Origin: a virus
Virus record (IMG/VR): IMGVR_UViG_3300030380_005852
Coordinates: 1-38,303 of that record
Length of the DNA: 38,303 nucleotides
Direction: 5' to 3' (one strand)
Shown here: positions 19,501 to 27,794 of the stretch, piece by piece
How positions within the stretch are numbered: position 1 is the first letter of the stretch
Layout of the letters: each line of letters begins with the position of its first letter
Notes under the pieces: generated by a model
What the model was told of the DNA's origin: nothing
Databases searched by the model: none
What the model saw: only the letters and a program-made list of their open reading frames with translations
Translations under genes and position numbers: made by a program

Positions 19501-21232
19501 TGCCAATGACCAATCTATTGACAGAACAACTCTATATTCTGCAGAAAATAGGTTTGTGTACAATGAAGATACATGTGAACTTGATTTTAATACATCAAGC
19601 GACCTTCAGTTTAAAGATAACACAATGCAAGGTGCCATAAGTTTCCGTAAATCTGGAACAGGCCAAAACCCAGATCCTAGCAGAATACTAATAGTAGGAC
19701 AAGAAGATATAAATGGGGTTCCAACGAAGTTTACAAGAGACATACGAGTTGGTTTAGATGGAAAGTTTACACCTATAAGGTTTACAGTTGATGGTGACAT
19801 ATATGAAATATCTGAGATAACTAGAGTTTTAACAGATGATAAATTGATATGTGATAAGGTAACTAAAAATGGTAATCCATACTTTGTACCAACGTTCGAG
19901 CCTAATAATATAGAACTTCGTAATGCAGAGTATACAATTATTGGTGGAGGATACAGAGAATATATTAGTTTACTAAGAGAAGTATCGTTTGCTGAAATAT
20001 TTAGACTAGTCAACGCGGGATCGCCAGACATTGAATACGAGACTATCGATGTTAATGGAAATCCTATTAGAAAAGCTAATGGAGAACGGGCACAGACGTT
20101 TACAATACAGTTTAGAGCACCTGACGATATTTTAAAATCAAATTACTTATCTGTAGTTCCAGATCCTGACAAGCCTACAATATTTAATTTAGTAGATGTC
20201 ATTGGATTTAACTTAAGTTTACAACAATCCCCTAATGTCACTCCTATAGCTAGGCATTCTGGTAAATATGAGCCTCTTGCAAGACCTGTGATATTTTATC
20301 AGGATCCATACATTGATATAGATTTTGAACAGCCTACCACTGGAAGTGATACCGGGTCAACTGGTGGTAAAGTAGTGCCTGATGAAGCATATAAGCTAGC
20401 AGTGCTTAGCCAAATGCGTTACAAAAATACACAATTTAACCCAGATATTGCATTCTTCGGACAGCTTAGCAGATTCTTTTATCACAAAGTTAATGTAGAA
20501 GATCCATCATCAATACTAGAATTGTCTGATAATGGAGCATTTCAAAGCCTTTATCCACTCGTGAATGAGGTAGCTATTAACTACAGAGACTTTTACATAT
20601 TTTCTTCTAACTGGGAACCTGCTTATTTTAGAAAGAGCATTGATAAGAGTTCAACTGCGTCAATTATTGGAACTAGATCAATGGTAGAGAAGCCTTCATT
20701 CTTTGGATCGAAATATTTAAAAATACCACAGCAAATAACTCTAGAAACATTTACACCAAGCGTTTTTGATCAAAATGCAATAGCTGATACCGGTCTAGTG
20801 AGTGGCACTTATATGTTCAACGAAAACGAAACGAGCATTGAGTTTTACCTTTTGATACAAAAGAGACTTATTGATGCTTTATTTGAACCGGTTAAAACTA
20901 CATTTATAAAATACATCAAGCCTGGATTTAGTTTTGGAGACGAATCAACAATTGATGATGACGTTAGAGCATATATCACTAACAATTTGTTAAAGCTTTA
21001 CAAGGTAGACGACATTGTATTATACGTAAAATCAGAAAGGACACAAGTGCCTAATAACTATACTACTGCTGAACTGTCAAATACAGATAAATCACTAGCT
21101 AATTTATCACCAACTGGTAATTTTGCATCAAAAATACTTAATAATAACCCGTTTGATACAAGGCTAATATATAACAAAAGACTTGGCTTTAGTGAATCAT
21201 TTGGATTCAGTGTCAGGATAATCAAAAAATAA
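16589..21232 (+). CDS. Giant virion structural protein, 1547 aa
   Basis: This is the largest gene in the window. It begins MAVRLLDKTSYNILRTNPKL and is rich in Phe, Tyr, Asp and Asn along its length, with many short beta-prone segments and no membrane segment. A linker-like Gly/Ser/Thr stretch (TTGSDTGSTGG) occurs at about residues 1250-1260. I see no enzyme motif. It lies between other giant structural genes and the collagen-like fibre, with six bases to the latter, so the two are probably co-expressed and may bind each other. Aromatic-rich long beta proteins here are plausible baseplate-rim or fibre-shaft proteins, but this is inference. Confidence 0.55.
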   Translation: MAVRLLDKTSYNILRTNPKLTTNIKIVTDQENVYLESFDANEQLSKKRFKSFKVDPDLSTYDKDLYRFYADGAFPSNLAYQVKTIFSRTSVLANYGEQYEMFYASGTRSIGSEVYTQDLGMLAPLWLDEQIPDYFVIFRLDDPAAVNNLDAANALDGKDDAQTSEDFTKNVLENCTAIKTFDLTVNSPIGRYIRNYRFQNGFPEAPLTVSWRKDEPILWNGISLKNGGFTSAGEFSYQDLVTKDSTILEEEFFYTKGFERNKVVCANLLNLEFLFSDDNAEDYSLNRYFGLYVNSEEEGSFELDGEAFYKGTESLQTPKIKSVNEVSDKLNTKLDLQNPNGILLYVDPTSVTTTTGLPTKDRVDSVDSIFYVKDKAHNFHTIKKGSLYKKNTLRLFDKKVDISQFTGYKIPDTFAAAKLLKNEGKSIFEFSIDGDIPIGLTIKFFDGTDFVGQVSADDSKTNGPGTNFENLFNPDGELADKARAIVKAINLGISRNERFFEASSSGNKVYVKMLFSGDRFNRHKASINFDAYPDADISTIPSLNEDNSFTANFVGGNNFENARLRVEAGDQDRFTPGNYVQSKGGFVQIQDSTAYLEDPILDSDKNIIGYTGNDRYRVITLKEPGAKVSTSGQVALYQDFKPTFGRFSFFPVKDFDFDYYAEEYSDLGELDFEQLHYNEEKPGVLPVQYEGISTNPDIRDFYNNGGFSNLYGLLGEPSPDENLDTNIDSEYDRLQENFLKQQAIASRIAPFINKWAYYQDGRNVRNQPYRLSLSLAFGLHDFAPGKREFGQKPVAFSHEWYYLSKFPYYFGDNAIQESWSYFDKVPTDSIEINPLLNTDYIPGTFQDITRNYFDEYFIADKFVVDNKIHIIDRQLRYGRFRGGDANNFAETFLRGIKITAKQKASIEEEVNFNANKIAYVRDGSFNDYKFSAMMAVNVADKSKTQIKFIKNEKWKTIVMVVFLSFKDFCLNANDQSIDRTTLYSAENRFVYNEDTCELDFNTSSDLQFKDNTMQGAISFRKSGTGQNPDPSRILIVGQEDINGVPTKFTRDIRVGLDGKFTPIRFTVDGDIYEISEITRVLTDDKLICDKVTKNGNPYFVPTFEPNNIELRNAEYTIIGGGYREYISLLREVSFAEIFRLVNAGSPDIEYETIDVNGNPIRKANGERAQTFTIQFRAPDDILKSNYLSVVPDPDKPTIFNLVDVIGFNLSLQQSPNVTPIARHSGKYEPLARPVIFYQDPYIDIDFEQPTTGSDTGSTGGKVVPDEAYKLAVLSQMRYKNTQFNPDIAFFGQLSRFFYHKVNVEDPSSILELSDNGAFQSLYPLVNEVAINYRDFYIFSSNWEPAYFRKSIDKSSTASIIGTRSMVEKPSFFGSKYLKIPQQITLETFTPSVFDQNAIADTGLVSGTYMFNENETSIEFYLLIQKRLIDALFEPVKTTFIKYIKPGFSFGDESTIDDDVRAYITNNLLKLYKVDDIVLYVKSERTQVPNNYTTAELSNTDKSLANLSPTGNFASKILNNNPFDTRLIYNKRLGFSESFGFSVRIIKK

Positions 21233-21237
21233 AAGTA

Positions 21238-23595
21238 ATGGCGATTACAATAAGAGAACTTTTAGCATCGGACACTATCTCCCAGGCTACGGATAAGATT
21301 AATTTTAATTTTGACCAATTACTTTTAAATGGTGGAGGACCCGTTGGTCCTAGAGGAGTACAAGGACCTGTTGGTCCTATCGGAGGGCGTGGCGTCAGAG
21401 GTTCTCAATTCTTTGAAGATCCTGCCGGATCTCCTGGCACGAACCCAAATACTTTAATATTTCCAGATGTTTTAGAAGGTGACAATTATTTGCAAGCAAA
21501 TGGAACTGTTTGGAACTATAATGGCACACAATGGATTGCAACTTCAGTAAATTTAACTGGACCGACCGGTCCACAAGGACCTGGTGGTGGATTCCTAAGA
21601 TTTGGTGGGGCAACACCGGCTAATACTGGTAGTATAAACGACCAAAACGTAATTTATCCAGAGCCAATGCCTGAAGGTGCAGGCGGGTTAATTCCACCTG
21701 GAGCTAGTGCTGCAAATGAAGCAGTGCCTACACTAATGGTAGGTGGTGTAGTCTCTACAAGTCCTACACGAACAGGTGTCACTTATACAAATAGCCTTAT
21801 TGGTGATAACATGGCAATGCGAATAGATTCTTCTGTTACTTCTATGTTTGTTCACCAGATGGATTCTGCGGCAACATCTATAACTTTTATGGGTGGAAAT
21901 TCAGGTGATGATTTTGAGCAAACTGATATTAGCAGATTAGTTAATATGGGGCTTGAAGCTGACGACAAATTTTTCTTATTAGTTCCAAAAACTCCGACTA
22001 CAAGAGCAACGCTGAACGATCTGACTGGATTAACAATGGCTACAACCGACACAGGTCAAAGATTTAATTCAGGAAAGGACATTATTTTTGATACAGGAAC
22101 TATTGCAACTAATTATGGAATAGCCGGAGAGAATAATTTCACAGTAAATGCTAATAGTACAAGTGGCAGTAATCAGCCCCAAATTGTTTTAAATGCATTC
22201 TTGCCAGCCAGTCAAGACCTTAGTTCTAGAATAATACTTGGATCTACTGGATCTGCACTTCCTGATTTTTCTGTACTAGGAGGCAATGCGCAAATAGCCG
22301 GATCGTTTATTTTTATGACTGCTAATGTTTCTAATTTTATAAGAAGCCAGCAAGCAACTACTATAGAGAGTACAAATACAAATGTAAATATAACTGCAAG
22401 CAATGGTGCAGCTGACATAGATGCACAAACTGTAACTGTAGATTCTACACAAGGCACTACAATAACAAACACTGGGTCTGGTAGCATAACTATTGACAAC
22501 AATAACGGAAATATTGTACTAGATAGCTCAGCCATACTTGATTTTAATGGAACTACTTTAGATGTAGATACGACAGCTGGTGCAAATATAACCAACAACG
22601 GCAGTGGTGATATAGTATTACAAAATAATACTGGTGATATTCTTTTAACAAATAATGGAGCAAGTGGTGATATTACGTTAGATTCAAGAGACTTAAACGT
22701 TACCGCATCTAATATTGTTGACATAGATGCCGATGCAGTGCAAATTGATTCACAAGCGGATATCGATATAACAACCAATTCTTCAGGAGACATAATCTTA
22801 ACAAGTGCTAGTGACATTAAATTAGATGCAACTGCTATTTTAGATTTAGATGCTGCAACAATAGACATAGACTCGTCTGGAACCATAGCTATGAATTCTG
22901 TAACTAGTACTATTATCGGAGCTGCAACGACTCTTGGCATTACAACAGGTGGTGCCATGACTGCTACGTCTAGCACCACTATTGGATTAACTTCTGGAGA
23001 TGACTTTACAATAACTAGTACATCTGGCAATCTGACTACAACATCTGATGAAGACACTACAATAAACGCCGGCCAGGATCTGACTTTATTCTCTGGAAGA
23101 TATTTTGCTTTAAATTCATCTGGTGCAACAACATCAGATTCCAACAATTTAAGGCACGACATATTAACAGCATACAACGCAATTGGTCAGTTAGGTAGTA
23201 CGTCATCAAATCTATTACAACATGGTAGGCACGAATTTACCAGTGCACCGATTCTTGCCCAACCGCGTTTTGTAGGCTATAAGGCTTTATATAATAGAGT
23301 AGGTAATTGTATTACTGTTCATGGATTTTTTCAGATACCTGATGGTCAAGCTTCGGGAGTTTTAACAAATGACTTAGCTGTTCCCATAAGATCTTTATTC
23401 AACCCAATAACTAAAGCATATGGAACAGGCACTATTACAAATTCGGCCCAAAACTTTCTAGGGTCTGTTAGGATAGGCCAAACGAATGATACAGACTACG
23501 TACAATTTACATTTTGTCCAATTATTAATGATGACTTCACAGGAGGCGGACCATTCAATGTAGAATTTTCATACCAATATATTATGGAAGGGTAA
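21238..23595 (+). CDS. Tail fibre/adhesin with collagen-like and beta-helical regions
   Basis: The 785-residue product has a clear fibre layout. Residues 1-30 are a docking segment shared with the protein at 9965. Residues about 33-56 are collagen-like G-x-y triplets (GPVGPRGVQGPVGPIGGRG), with a second short run (GPTGPQGPGG) near 107-116. Residues about 365-624 are repeated short beta strands (GDITLDS, DIDADAVQIDS, GDIILTSASDIKLDA), typical of a trimeric beta-helix shaft. Residues about 625-785 form a globular tip with NRVGNCITVHGFFQIP, probably the receptor-binding head. I see no intramolecular chaperone or autocleavage motif. Role as host-binding fibre is inferred from architecture. Confidence 0.75.
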   Translation: MAITIRELLASDTISQATDKINFNFDQLLLNGGGPVGPRGVQGPVGPIGGRGVRGSQFFEDPAGSPGTNPNTLIFPDVLEGDNYLQANGTVWNYNGTQWIATSVNLTGPTGPQGPGGGFLRFGGATPANTGSINDQNVIYPEPMPEGAGGLIPPGASAANEAVPTLMVGGVVSTSPTRTGVTYTNSLIGDNMAMRIDSSVTSMFVHQMDSAATSITFMGGNSGDDFEQTDISRLVNMGLEADDKFFLLVPKTPTTRATLNDLTGLTMATTDTGQRFNSGKDIIFDTGTIATNYGIAGENNFTVNANSTSGSNQPQIVLNAFLPASQDLSSRIILGSTGSALPDFSVLGGNAQIAGSFIFMTANVSNFIRSQQATTIESTNTNVNITASNGAADIDAQTVTVDSTQGTTITNTGSGSITIDNNNGNIVLDSSAILDFNGTTLDVDTTAGANITNNGSGDIVLQNNTGDILLTNNGASGDITLDSRDLNVTASNIVDIDADAVQIDSQADIDITTNSSGDIILTSASDIKLDATAILDLDAATIDIDSSGTIAMNSVTSTIIGAATTLGITTGGAMTATSSTTIGLTSGDDFTITSTSGNLTTTSDEDTTINAGQDLTLFSGRYFALNSSGATTSDSNNLRHDILTAYNAIGQLGSTSSNLLQHGRHEFTSAPILAQPRFVGYKALYNRVGNCITVHGFFQIPDGQASGVLTNDLAVPIRSLFNPITKAYGTGTITNSAQNFLGSVRIGQTNDTDYVQFTFCPIINDDFTGGGPFNVEFSYQYIMEG
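22380..23110 (+). repeat. Degenerate repeats encoding the fibre beta-helix
   Basis: Codons for short strands such as (G)DI-x-LDS and D-x-D-x-x-x-V/I-x-ID recur irregularly, giving low-complexity DNA rich in GATATT, ACTATA and GATTCA words. The repeat is at protein level with variable spacing, so it is neither a tandem satellite nor a CRISPR array. Such regions can recombine and change fibre length. Confidence 0.6.
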
Positions 23596-23604
23596 AAATA
23601 AATT

Positions 23605-23838
23605 ATGAATCAACAAGAAATAGAATTATTAAAAAGTATGCTTGCAGTGTATAACACACTAAATGCAGAGTTTGATAAGATAGAAATGCAACTAAAAGAT
23701 CTACAAGAAAAAAGAGATAGTTTATTTTCAAACCTAGAAGAGCTAAGAGTAAATGAAAATAACTTTCTAGCTCAGCTATCTGAAAAATACGGCTCTGATG
23801 CAGTTTCTGTAGATAGTCTAGCAAAATTATTAACATGA
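23605..23838 (+). CDS. Small coiled-coil protein
   Basis: The 77-residue, highly helical protein has regular Leu spacing (IEMQLKDLQEKRDSLFSNLEEL) over about residues 20-60 and is almost certainly a coiled coil. It has no membrane segment. Its stop overlaps the start of the membrane-anchored coiled-coil gene at 23835 (ATGA), so the two are probably translated together and may interact. The function is unknown; a chaperone for the adjacent fibre or a partner of the envelope protein are possibilities. Confidence 0.65.
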   Translation: MNQQEIELLKSMLAVYNTLNAEFDKIEMQLKDLQEKRDSLFSNLEELRVNENNFLAQLSEKYGSDAVSVDSLAKLLT

Positions 23839-24629
23839 AAAAGATATTTGAAAACTTAACACATCCCAGGGTTTTAACTTCAACTATGCTTTTAGTTGTT
23901 GTTGTTTTAATCATGATGAATCTGCAACAATGTTATTCATCAAATGATTTAAAGAAGCAACACAAGAAAGAAGTTACTAGGCTTAAAAATAACCAACTAG
24001 CATTACAGGATACTATTGTAAACTATAAGGATGAGAATGGTATGATGAAAGCTTCTATTAGAGGCTACGAACTTAACTTAGATGAATTAGCAGAAGATCT
24101 AGAATTTGAAAAGTCTAAGCCGCCTAAGACTGTAGTAGAATACAGAACAATAGTACAAGAGAAAATAGTCGAAGTGCCGACGACAATTGTTAAAAATGAT
24201 ACTGTTAAAATTATAGATGGTGTGCAATATGATTCATCAATAGTTATAAATGCAGATACTGCATTCGAATCAAGCTCAAGATCTGTAACTGTAACCACGC
24301 CGTTTAGACTCGATTCTAATGGAATAGACTTTGCATCAAGCACAATTGATTTAGAACAAAATATTTGGCTAAAGGCATCTGTATTGCAAGATCGCAAAAC
24401 TAGAGAAGTTTGGGTTGATTTAGAAACTGATTATCCAGGAATCACATTTAATGATGCTAAGGGTGTTTTAGTTATGGAGGATGAAAACCTTAGAAAGTTT
24501 AGAATGCAGAATAGAAAAAACTTAGGATTTGGTGTTAATGTCGGAGCGTTCTATGATCCATTTAGTAATAAATTTGTGCCAGGCATTGGTATTGGATTAA
24601 ATTTCAGCCCAAGATGGCTACAATTTTAA
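23835..24629 (+). CDS. Envelope-anchored coiled-coil protein, spanin-like candidate
   Basis: Of 264 residues, the N-terminus has basic residues followed by one hydrophobic helix at about 13-30 (VLTSTMLLVVVVLIMMNL), a signal anchor or signal peptide. A Cys follows at 33, but the residues before it (LQQ) do not make a good lipobox. Residues about 36-95 are a charged coiled coil. The middle (100-220) is beta-prone with Asp/Thr/Val. The C-terminus, GFGVNVGAFYDP...GIGIGLNFSPRWLQF, looks like outer-membrane beta strands and ends in Phe, as in many outer-membrane proteins. A layout of inner-membrane anchor, periplasmic coil and outer-membrane-like end fits a spanin or another envelope-spanning lysis or adsorption factor. 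This is inference from architecture only. Confidence 0.6.
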   Translation: MKKIFENLTHPRVLTSTMLLVVVVLIMMNLQQCYSSNDLKKQHKKEVTRLKNNQLALQDTIVNYKDENGMMKASIRGYELNLDELAEDLEFEKSKPPKTVVEYRTIVQEKIVEVPTTIVKNDTVKIIDGVQYDSSIVINADTAFESSSRSVTVTTPFRLDSNGIDFASSTIDLEQNIWLKASVLQDRKTREVWVDLETDYPGITFNDAKGVLVMEDENLRKFRMQNRKNLGFGVNVGAFYDPFSNKFVPGIGIGLNFSPRWLQF

Positions 24630-24644
24630 AAGATAAATAACCTA

Positions 24645-26054
24645 ATGGAGTCGTCTAGATTTTTTCAATTAACAAATGATATATTAGTAGAATACGTTTA
24701 TGCTGATCAAAGCAATCCTACAACGTTTAATACTGCTGATTTTCCCATTGAGATAATGAGGGACTTGCATACTAATGGCTCTTATTTCTTCAATACTGAT
24801 ACTGTTGCTGCAACTATGGGCAACCACACAGATATCTCTGCTGTATCAATAAACGCAGCAAGAACCGAATATGTTTCACTCAATACAAGTGTTGGTGTTC
24901 CATATAATGATGTTGATCCTAAGCTTACTAATAGTAATCAATTACCACAGACTTTTTCACCAGATTTAGATATAGTTTACGAAAGGGTCAAAATACACTT
25001 TGCTTCTGGATTTAATTTTGACAATTTTGATGGAATAGTTTTTGAAATACTTGCTAACAGAAGAGACCAGGTTGTAATTAATCTTGCATCAATAAATTTT
25101 TATAGAACAGATACTCCAGGATTTAATCCAGATCCATTTCTTTTAACAGGTAGGCTCTATACAACATTTATTGAATTTAGAGTTCCAGCTCTATTCAATA
25201 TGATTAATAACTTCAGATCAAATAATCCAAATTTGCTTAGTTATAAATTGACGGATGGTAAGGGCTTTGATTCAACTTCACCTATAACTATTAGAGCTGC
25301 TGGAATAAACACTACAACTACAGACAATAGTTTTGATTTCTATGAAATGCGTGAAATCAATGCATACCCATTTTTGAATAGAGACGTCTTTGATAACTTA
25401 AGTGCAAGTGTAGTTGAATCTTCAGCTGGTGATTATTTTGAACTTACTGGACTAGTAACTAATTCATCTCTTTCTAATTTCATAGCACAGCTGAATACTA
25501 CCGGTGGAGATTATATTGCAATACATGAAATAGAAGTAAGTGAGCAAATAGGAACTAGCTTTGTGAAGACTTCAGCTCAGATGTTTACACAACTTTCTGA
25601 TTTTGATGATCCACAGTTATTTAGACCGATCATATTAAATAGTGCAATAGCTGTTTCGTTTGCTATAAATTACACACTTCGTCTTTTTAACAGGGCAGAC
25701 AGCACACAAATTATTAAGAAGGCACGCTTAACTTCATTTGATCCTAAGAAATATGGTAGAAGGCTTAATAAGATAAACCTCGGAACTGTTCCGACTGTAG
25801 CTAAAGTATACAATCAAATCGAACCCGATAATGGCAAACAAATAGTGCTTGGTGGATCTGGTTCAACTGGATTAGCTTCAGACGTATTTGCTGGTAATGT
25901 AGTCATAAGAAATAGATACGTAACTACGTTTAGAGATCGTATTAATGTCGTGGCTTCAATGGCACCTACACAAGTAGAAACTATTACTGAAGAGGACCAA
26001 GGCGTTGTACAAAACTCGTTATCAGAAACAAATACAAATAATACAACTACTTAA
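24645..26054 (+). CDS. Unknown virion-block protein, 469 aa
   Basis: The 469-residue, Asn/Thr/Phe/Asp-rich protein has beta-prone segments and no signal peptide, membrane helix or recognised catalytic motif. The last about 30 residues are low-complexity (TEEDQGVVQNSLSETNTNNTTT). Its stop codon is immediately followed by the next ATG (TAA-ATG, no gap), indicating coupled expression with the coiled-coil protein at 26055. Composition matches the other structural proteins of this block. I do not recognise the family. Confidence 0.55.
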   Translation: MESSRFFQLTNDILVEYVYADQSNPTTFNTADFPIEIMRDLHTNGSYFFNTDTVAATMGNHTDISAVSINAARTEYVSLNTSVGVPYNDVDPKLTNSNQLPQTFSPDLDIVYERVKIHFASGFNFDNFDGIVFEILANRRDQVVINLASINFYRTDTPGFNPDPFLLTGRLYTTFIEFRVPALFNMINNFRSNNPNLLSYKLTDGKGFDSTSPITIRAAGINTTTTDNSFDFYEMREINAYPFLNRDVFDNLSASVVESSAGDYFELTGLVTNSSLSNFIAQLNTTGGDYIAIHEIEVSEQIGTSFVKTSAQMFTQLSDFDDPQLFRPIILNSAIAVSFAINYTLRLFNRADSTQIIKKARLTSFDPKKYGRRLNKINLGTVPTVAKVYNQIEPDNGKQIVLGGSGSTGLASDVFAGNVVIRNRYVTTFRDRINVVASMAPTQVETITEEDQGVVQNSLSETNTNNTTT

Positions 26055-26876
26055 ATGGCTGAGATTAGAACTAACATACCATTGACTCCTAGACAAGCTG
26101 TTACTTATAAAAAGTTAAAAAATTTGTCAACAGATTCTGAGCCATTGCCACAAGGTGATGGTATTATACGCATTTCTCCTTTTGATGATTACGTTTCTTT
26201 CACATTATACGAAAAAAGAGATGGCGAGAATGTTCCAATTGATTTGTCTAATGTAGGATCTTTATACATTAGCTTTATTGGTGAGAATGATGAAATAAGG
26301 ATTAAGAACTTTACTAATGCACAGGAGATAGACTATGCAGGTGGTCAGGTTGTATTTAGAATTGATACGGAATCAAGCAAACGAATACTAGAATTAGATA
26401 ACGATAACTTTTATATTTCTTCTGTTTATGAAGATCCAAATGGAGATTCAGACGAAAGTGTTCTATATACCGGTAAATTCCTATCAATTACAGATGCGGC
26501 AGAGCGATCTCTCACATCTCAAATCAATGAATTGAATTTACAATACACAAAAGAGATCGACACTTTACAGACAGAGAATGCTGCGTTGAGAAAGAAGGTA
26601 GAAGAGCTATCGCAAACTGTATCACAGCTAGAATCATCGCTTGGAAATTTAACTTCAGATAATAACCAGTTAGCTAACGAACTTAATGAGTTTGCAAAAA
26701 ATAGTCCAAACTTCAGGGCTGCTAAGTTACAAAAACAGGCTGCACAAAACGTGGCTATAGCTGATCAAAATAGAAAGCAAGCACAAACTGCCGGATTGTT
26801 GCAAGAACAGACTAAGGGTAAACCTACGAAGAAAAGAGCAGAAATTTTATCTAAAGGTCTAGAAAAATATTCATAA
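26055..26876 (+). CDS. Structural protein with beta N-domain and C-terminal coiled coil
   Basis: The 273-residue product has two parts. Residues about 40-140 form a beta-sandwich-like domain (DYVSFTLYEKRDG...VGSLYISFIGENDEIRIKNF) reminiscent of the Ig-like N-terminal domain of phage BppU-type upper baseplate proteins. Residues about 150-216 are a strong coiled coil (TLQTENAALRKKVEELSQTV), followed by a basic, Gln/Lys/Ala-rich tail. It follows the 469-aa gene with no gap and precedes the tail-tube-fold gene by three bases. A baseplate or fibre-connector role is plausible but unproved. Confidence 0.55.
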   Translation: MAEIRTNIPLTPRQAVTYKKLKNLSTDSEPLPQGDGIIRISPFDDYVSFTLYEKRDGENVPIDLSNVGSLYISFIGENDEIRIKNFTNAQEIDYAGGQVVFRIDTESSKRILELDNDNFYISSVYEDPNGDSDESVLYTGKFLSITDAAERSLTSQINELNLQYTKEIDTLQTENAALRKKVEELSQTVSQLESSLGNLTSDNNQLANELNEFAKNSPNFRAAKLQKQAAQNVAIADQNRKQAQTAGLLQEQTKGKPTKKRAEILSKGLEKYS

Positions 26877-26879
26877 TAG

Positions 26880-27437
26880 ATGTTTTTAAGTGCAAGAAAT
26901 AATCAATTTAAGTTTGATTTGCCAAGAAACTTTGTGCCACCAGATCTAGTTAAGAAGTATAAGCCATTTCTGAACAAGATTCCCGGCAGTTTAATTACTG
27001 AACCTATTGATGCAATAAATTATGGTATTCAGTCTATAAATTTGCCTGGACCTGCCTTTGATCCAGTTTCACAAATAGATTATCCAGGCTTTACTAGAAA
27101 ATTTAGAAGTGCAGCACCGACACAAGAGCTGTTTGACAAAACGATGACAATAACAATGCAATCGTTTGATGGCTTTTTAAATTATTGGTTAATGCTTGAG
27201 ATATTTCAGCATTACTATGGTCTTGGTGGTAATAGAAATCAATTCTTGCCAGAAGGTACTGGATTACAGATATATGATGGTGAGGGTAACATTTTTGTAA
27301 CTATTAAACTCAAGGAGATGATCATGTCAGGTATGTCAGCGCTTGACCTAAACTTTTCATCAAATACTATTGAGTTCCAGACCTTTGACGTAAACTTCTC
27401 ATATAACATATTTGAAGTTGAAGTTAATATCGCGTAA
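26880..27437 (+). CDS. Tail-tube-fold protein (gp19/gp54-like)
   Basis: The 185-residue protein fits the T4 tail-tube fold in length (T4 gp19 is 163) and pattern: an early strand with SINLPGPAF, a central TMTITMQSFDGFLNYWLMLE, then IKLKEMIMSGMSALDLNFSSNTIEFQTFDVNFSYNIFEVE at the C-terminus (marking extent). The final signature, N-x-I-x-x-F-x-V-x-F-x-Y-x-x-F, is what gp19-like proteins show. It could be the tube itself or a related tube-initiating cap (gp48/gp54). Being alone at the end of the baseplate block, without a sheath gene beside it in this window, it may be the initiator. Fold call fairly confident, exact role not. Confidence 0.55.
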   Translation: MFLSARNNQFKFDLPRNFVPPDLVKKYKPFLNKIPGSLITEPIDAINYGIQSINLPGPAFDPVSQIDYPGFTRKFRSAAPTQELFDKTMTITMQSFDGFLNYWLMLEIFQHYYGLGGNRNQFLPEGTGLQIYDGEGNIFVTIKLKEMIMSGMSALDLNFSSNTIEFQTFDVNFSYNIFEVEVNIA

Positions 27438-27448
27438 ATATATAAACT

Positions 27449-27793
27449 ATGAAAACATTTAAAGATTTTAAACAAGAAGGAACAGATAATCTCTTCGAAT
27501 CAGCTATGGAAGAGCAACTAACACCAGAACAAGAAAAAGCTATTGACGAAGTAGTTGATAGAATCTTAGAGGGTGATGCTAACGGTGAAGATTTAGAAAA
27601 GATAATGCAAGAAATAGTTAATGAAGGTATTATTGGATCTATATTTGGTGGCCTTACTGGTTTTGCACTTGGAAAAACAATTGGGAAAACAATTGCTAAA
27701 GTGCTTGGGATTAATAAGGGGATTTTATATGATATGCTAACAAGTAGACTAGTGGGTGCGGCCTTAGGTTCTGCTATTGGCAAAAAGATATAA
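27449..27793 (+). CDS. Glycine-zipper protein with capsid-targeting-like N-terminus
   Basis: The 114-residue product begins MKTFKDFKQE, which matches the T4 internal-protein capsid-targeting sequence MKTYQEFIAE at five of ten positions, with conservative changes at two more. Residues about 15-60 are acidic and helical. Residues about 65-114 are small-residue helices with repeated Gly/Ala spacing (GLTGFALGKTIGKTIAK, LVGAALGSAIGKKI), a glycine-zipper pattern found in membrane-associating proteins. No signal peptide is present. An internal head protein released at prohead maturation and ejected with the DNA would fit; a simple membrane protein is the alternative. It stands at the junction of the structural and replication blocks, after the leader TAAATATATAAACT. 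Confidence 0.6.
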   Translation: MKTFKDFKQEGTDNLFESAMEEQLTPEQEKAIDEVVDRILEGDANGEDLEKIMQEIVNEGIIGSIFGGLTGFALGKTIGKTIAKVLGINKGILYDMLTSRLVGAALGSAIGKKI

Positions 27794-27794
27794 T

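Noticed and set aside
21330-21580. GGACC/GGTCC palindromes as operator sites
   Set aside because: They arise from Gly-Pro codons of the collagen-like stretches.
22380-23110. Possible CRISPR-like or tandem repeat array
   Set aside because: Units vary in length and sequence, there are no constant spacers, and the frame is continuous within a fibre gene.
22212-23177. Long (321 codons) open frame on the minus strand opposite the fibre gene
   Set aside because: It mirrors the repetitive beta-helix codons, is highly biased in Val/Ile/Ser/Pro, has no neighbours on that strand and no plausible start context. It is a shadow of the plus-strand gene.
27777-27794. Earlier in-frame ATG for the resolvase gene
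   Set aside because: It lies inside the upstream gene, and the added residues (MAKRYN) precede the first conserved strand without purpose; ATG 27795 follows the upstream stop by one base.
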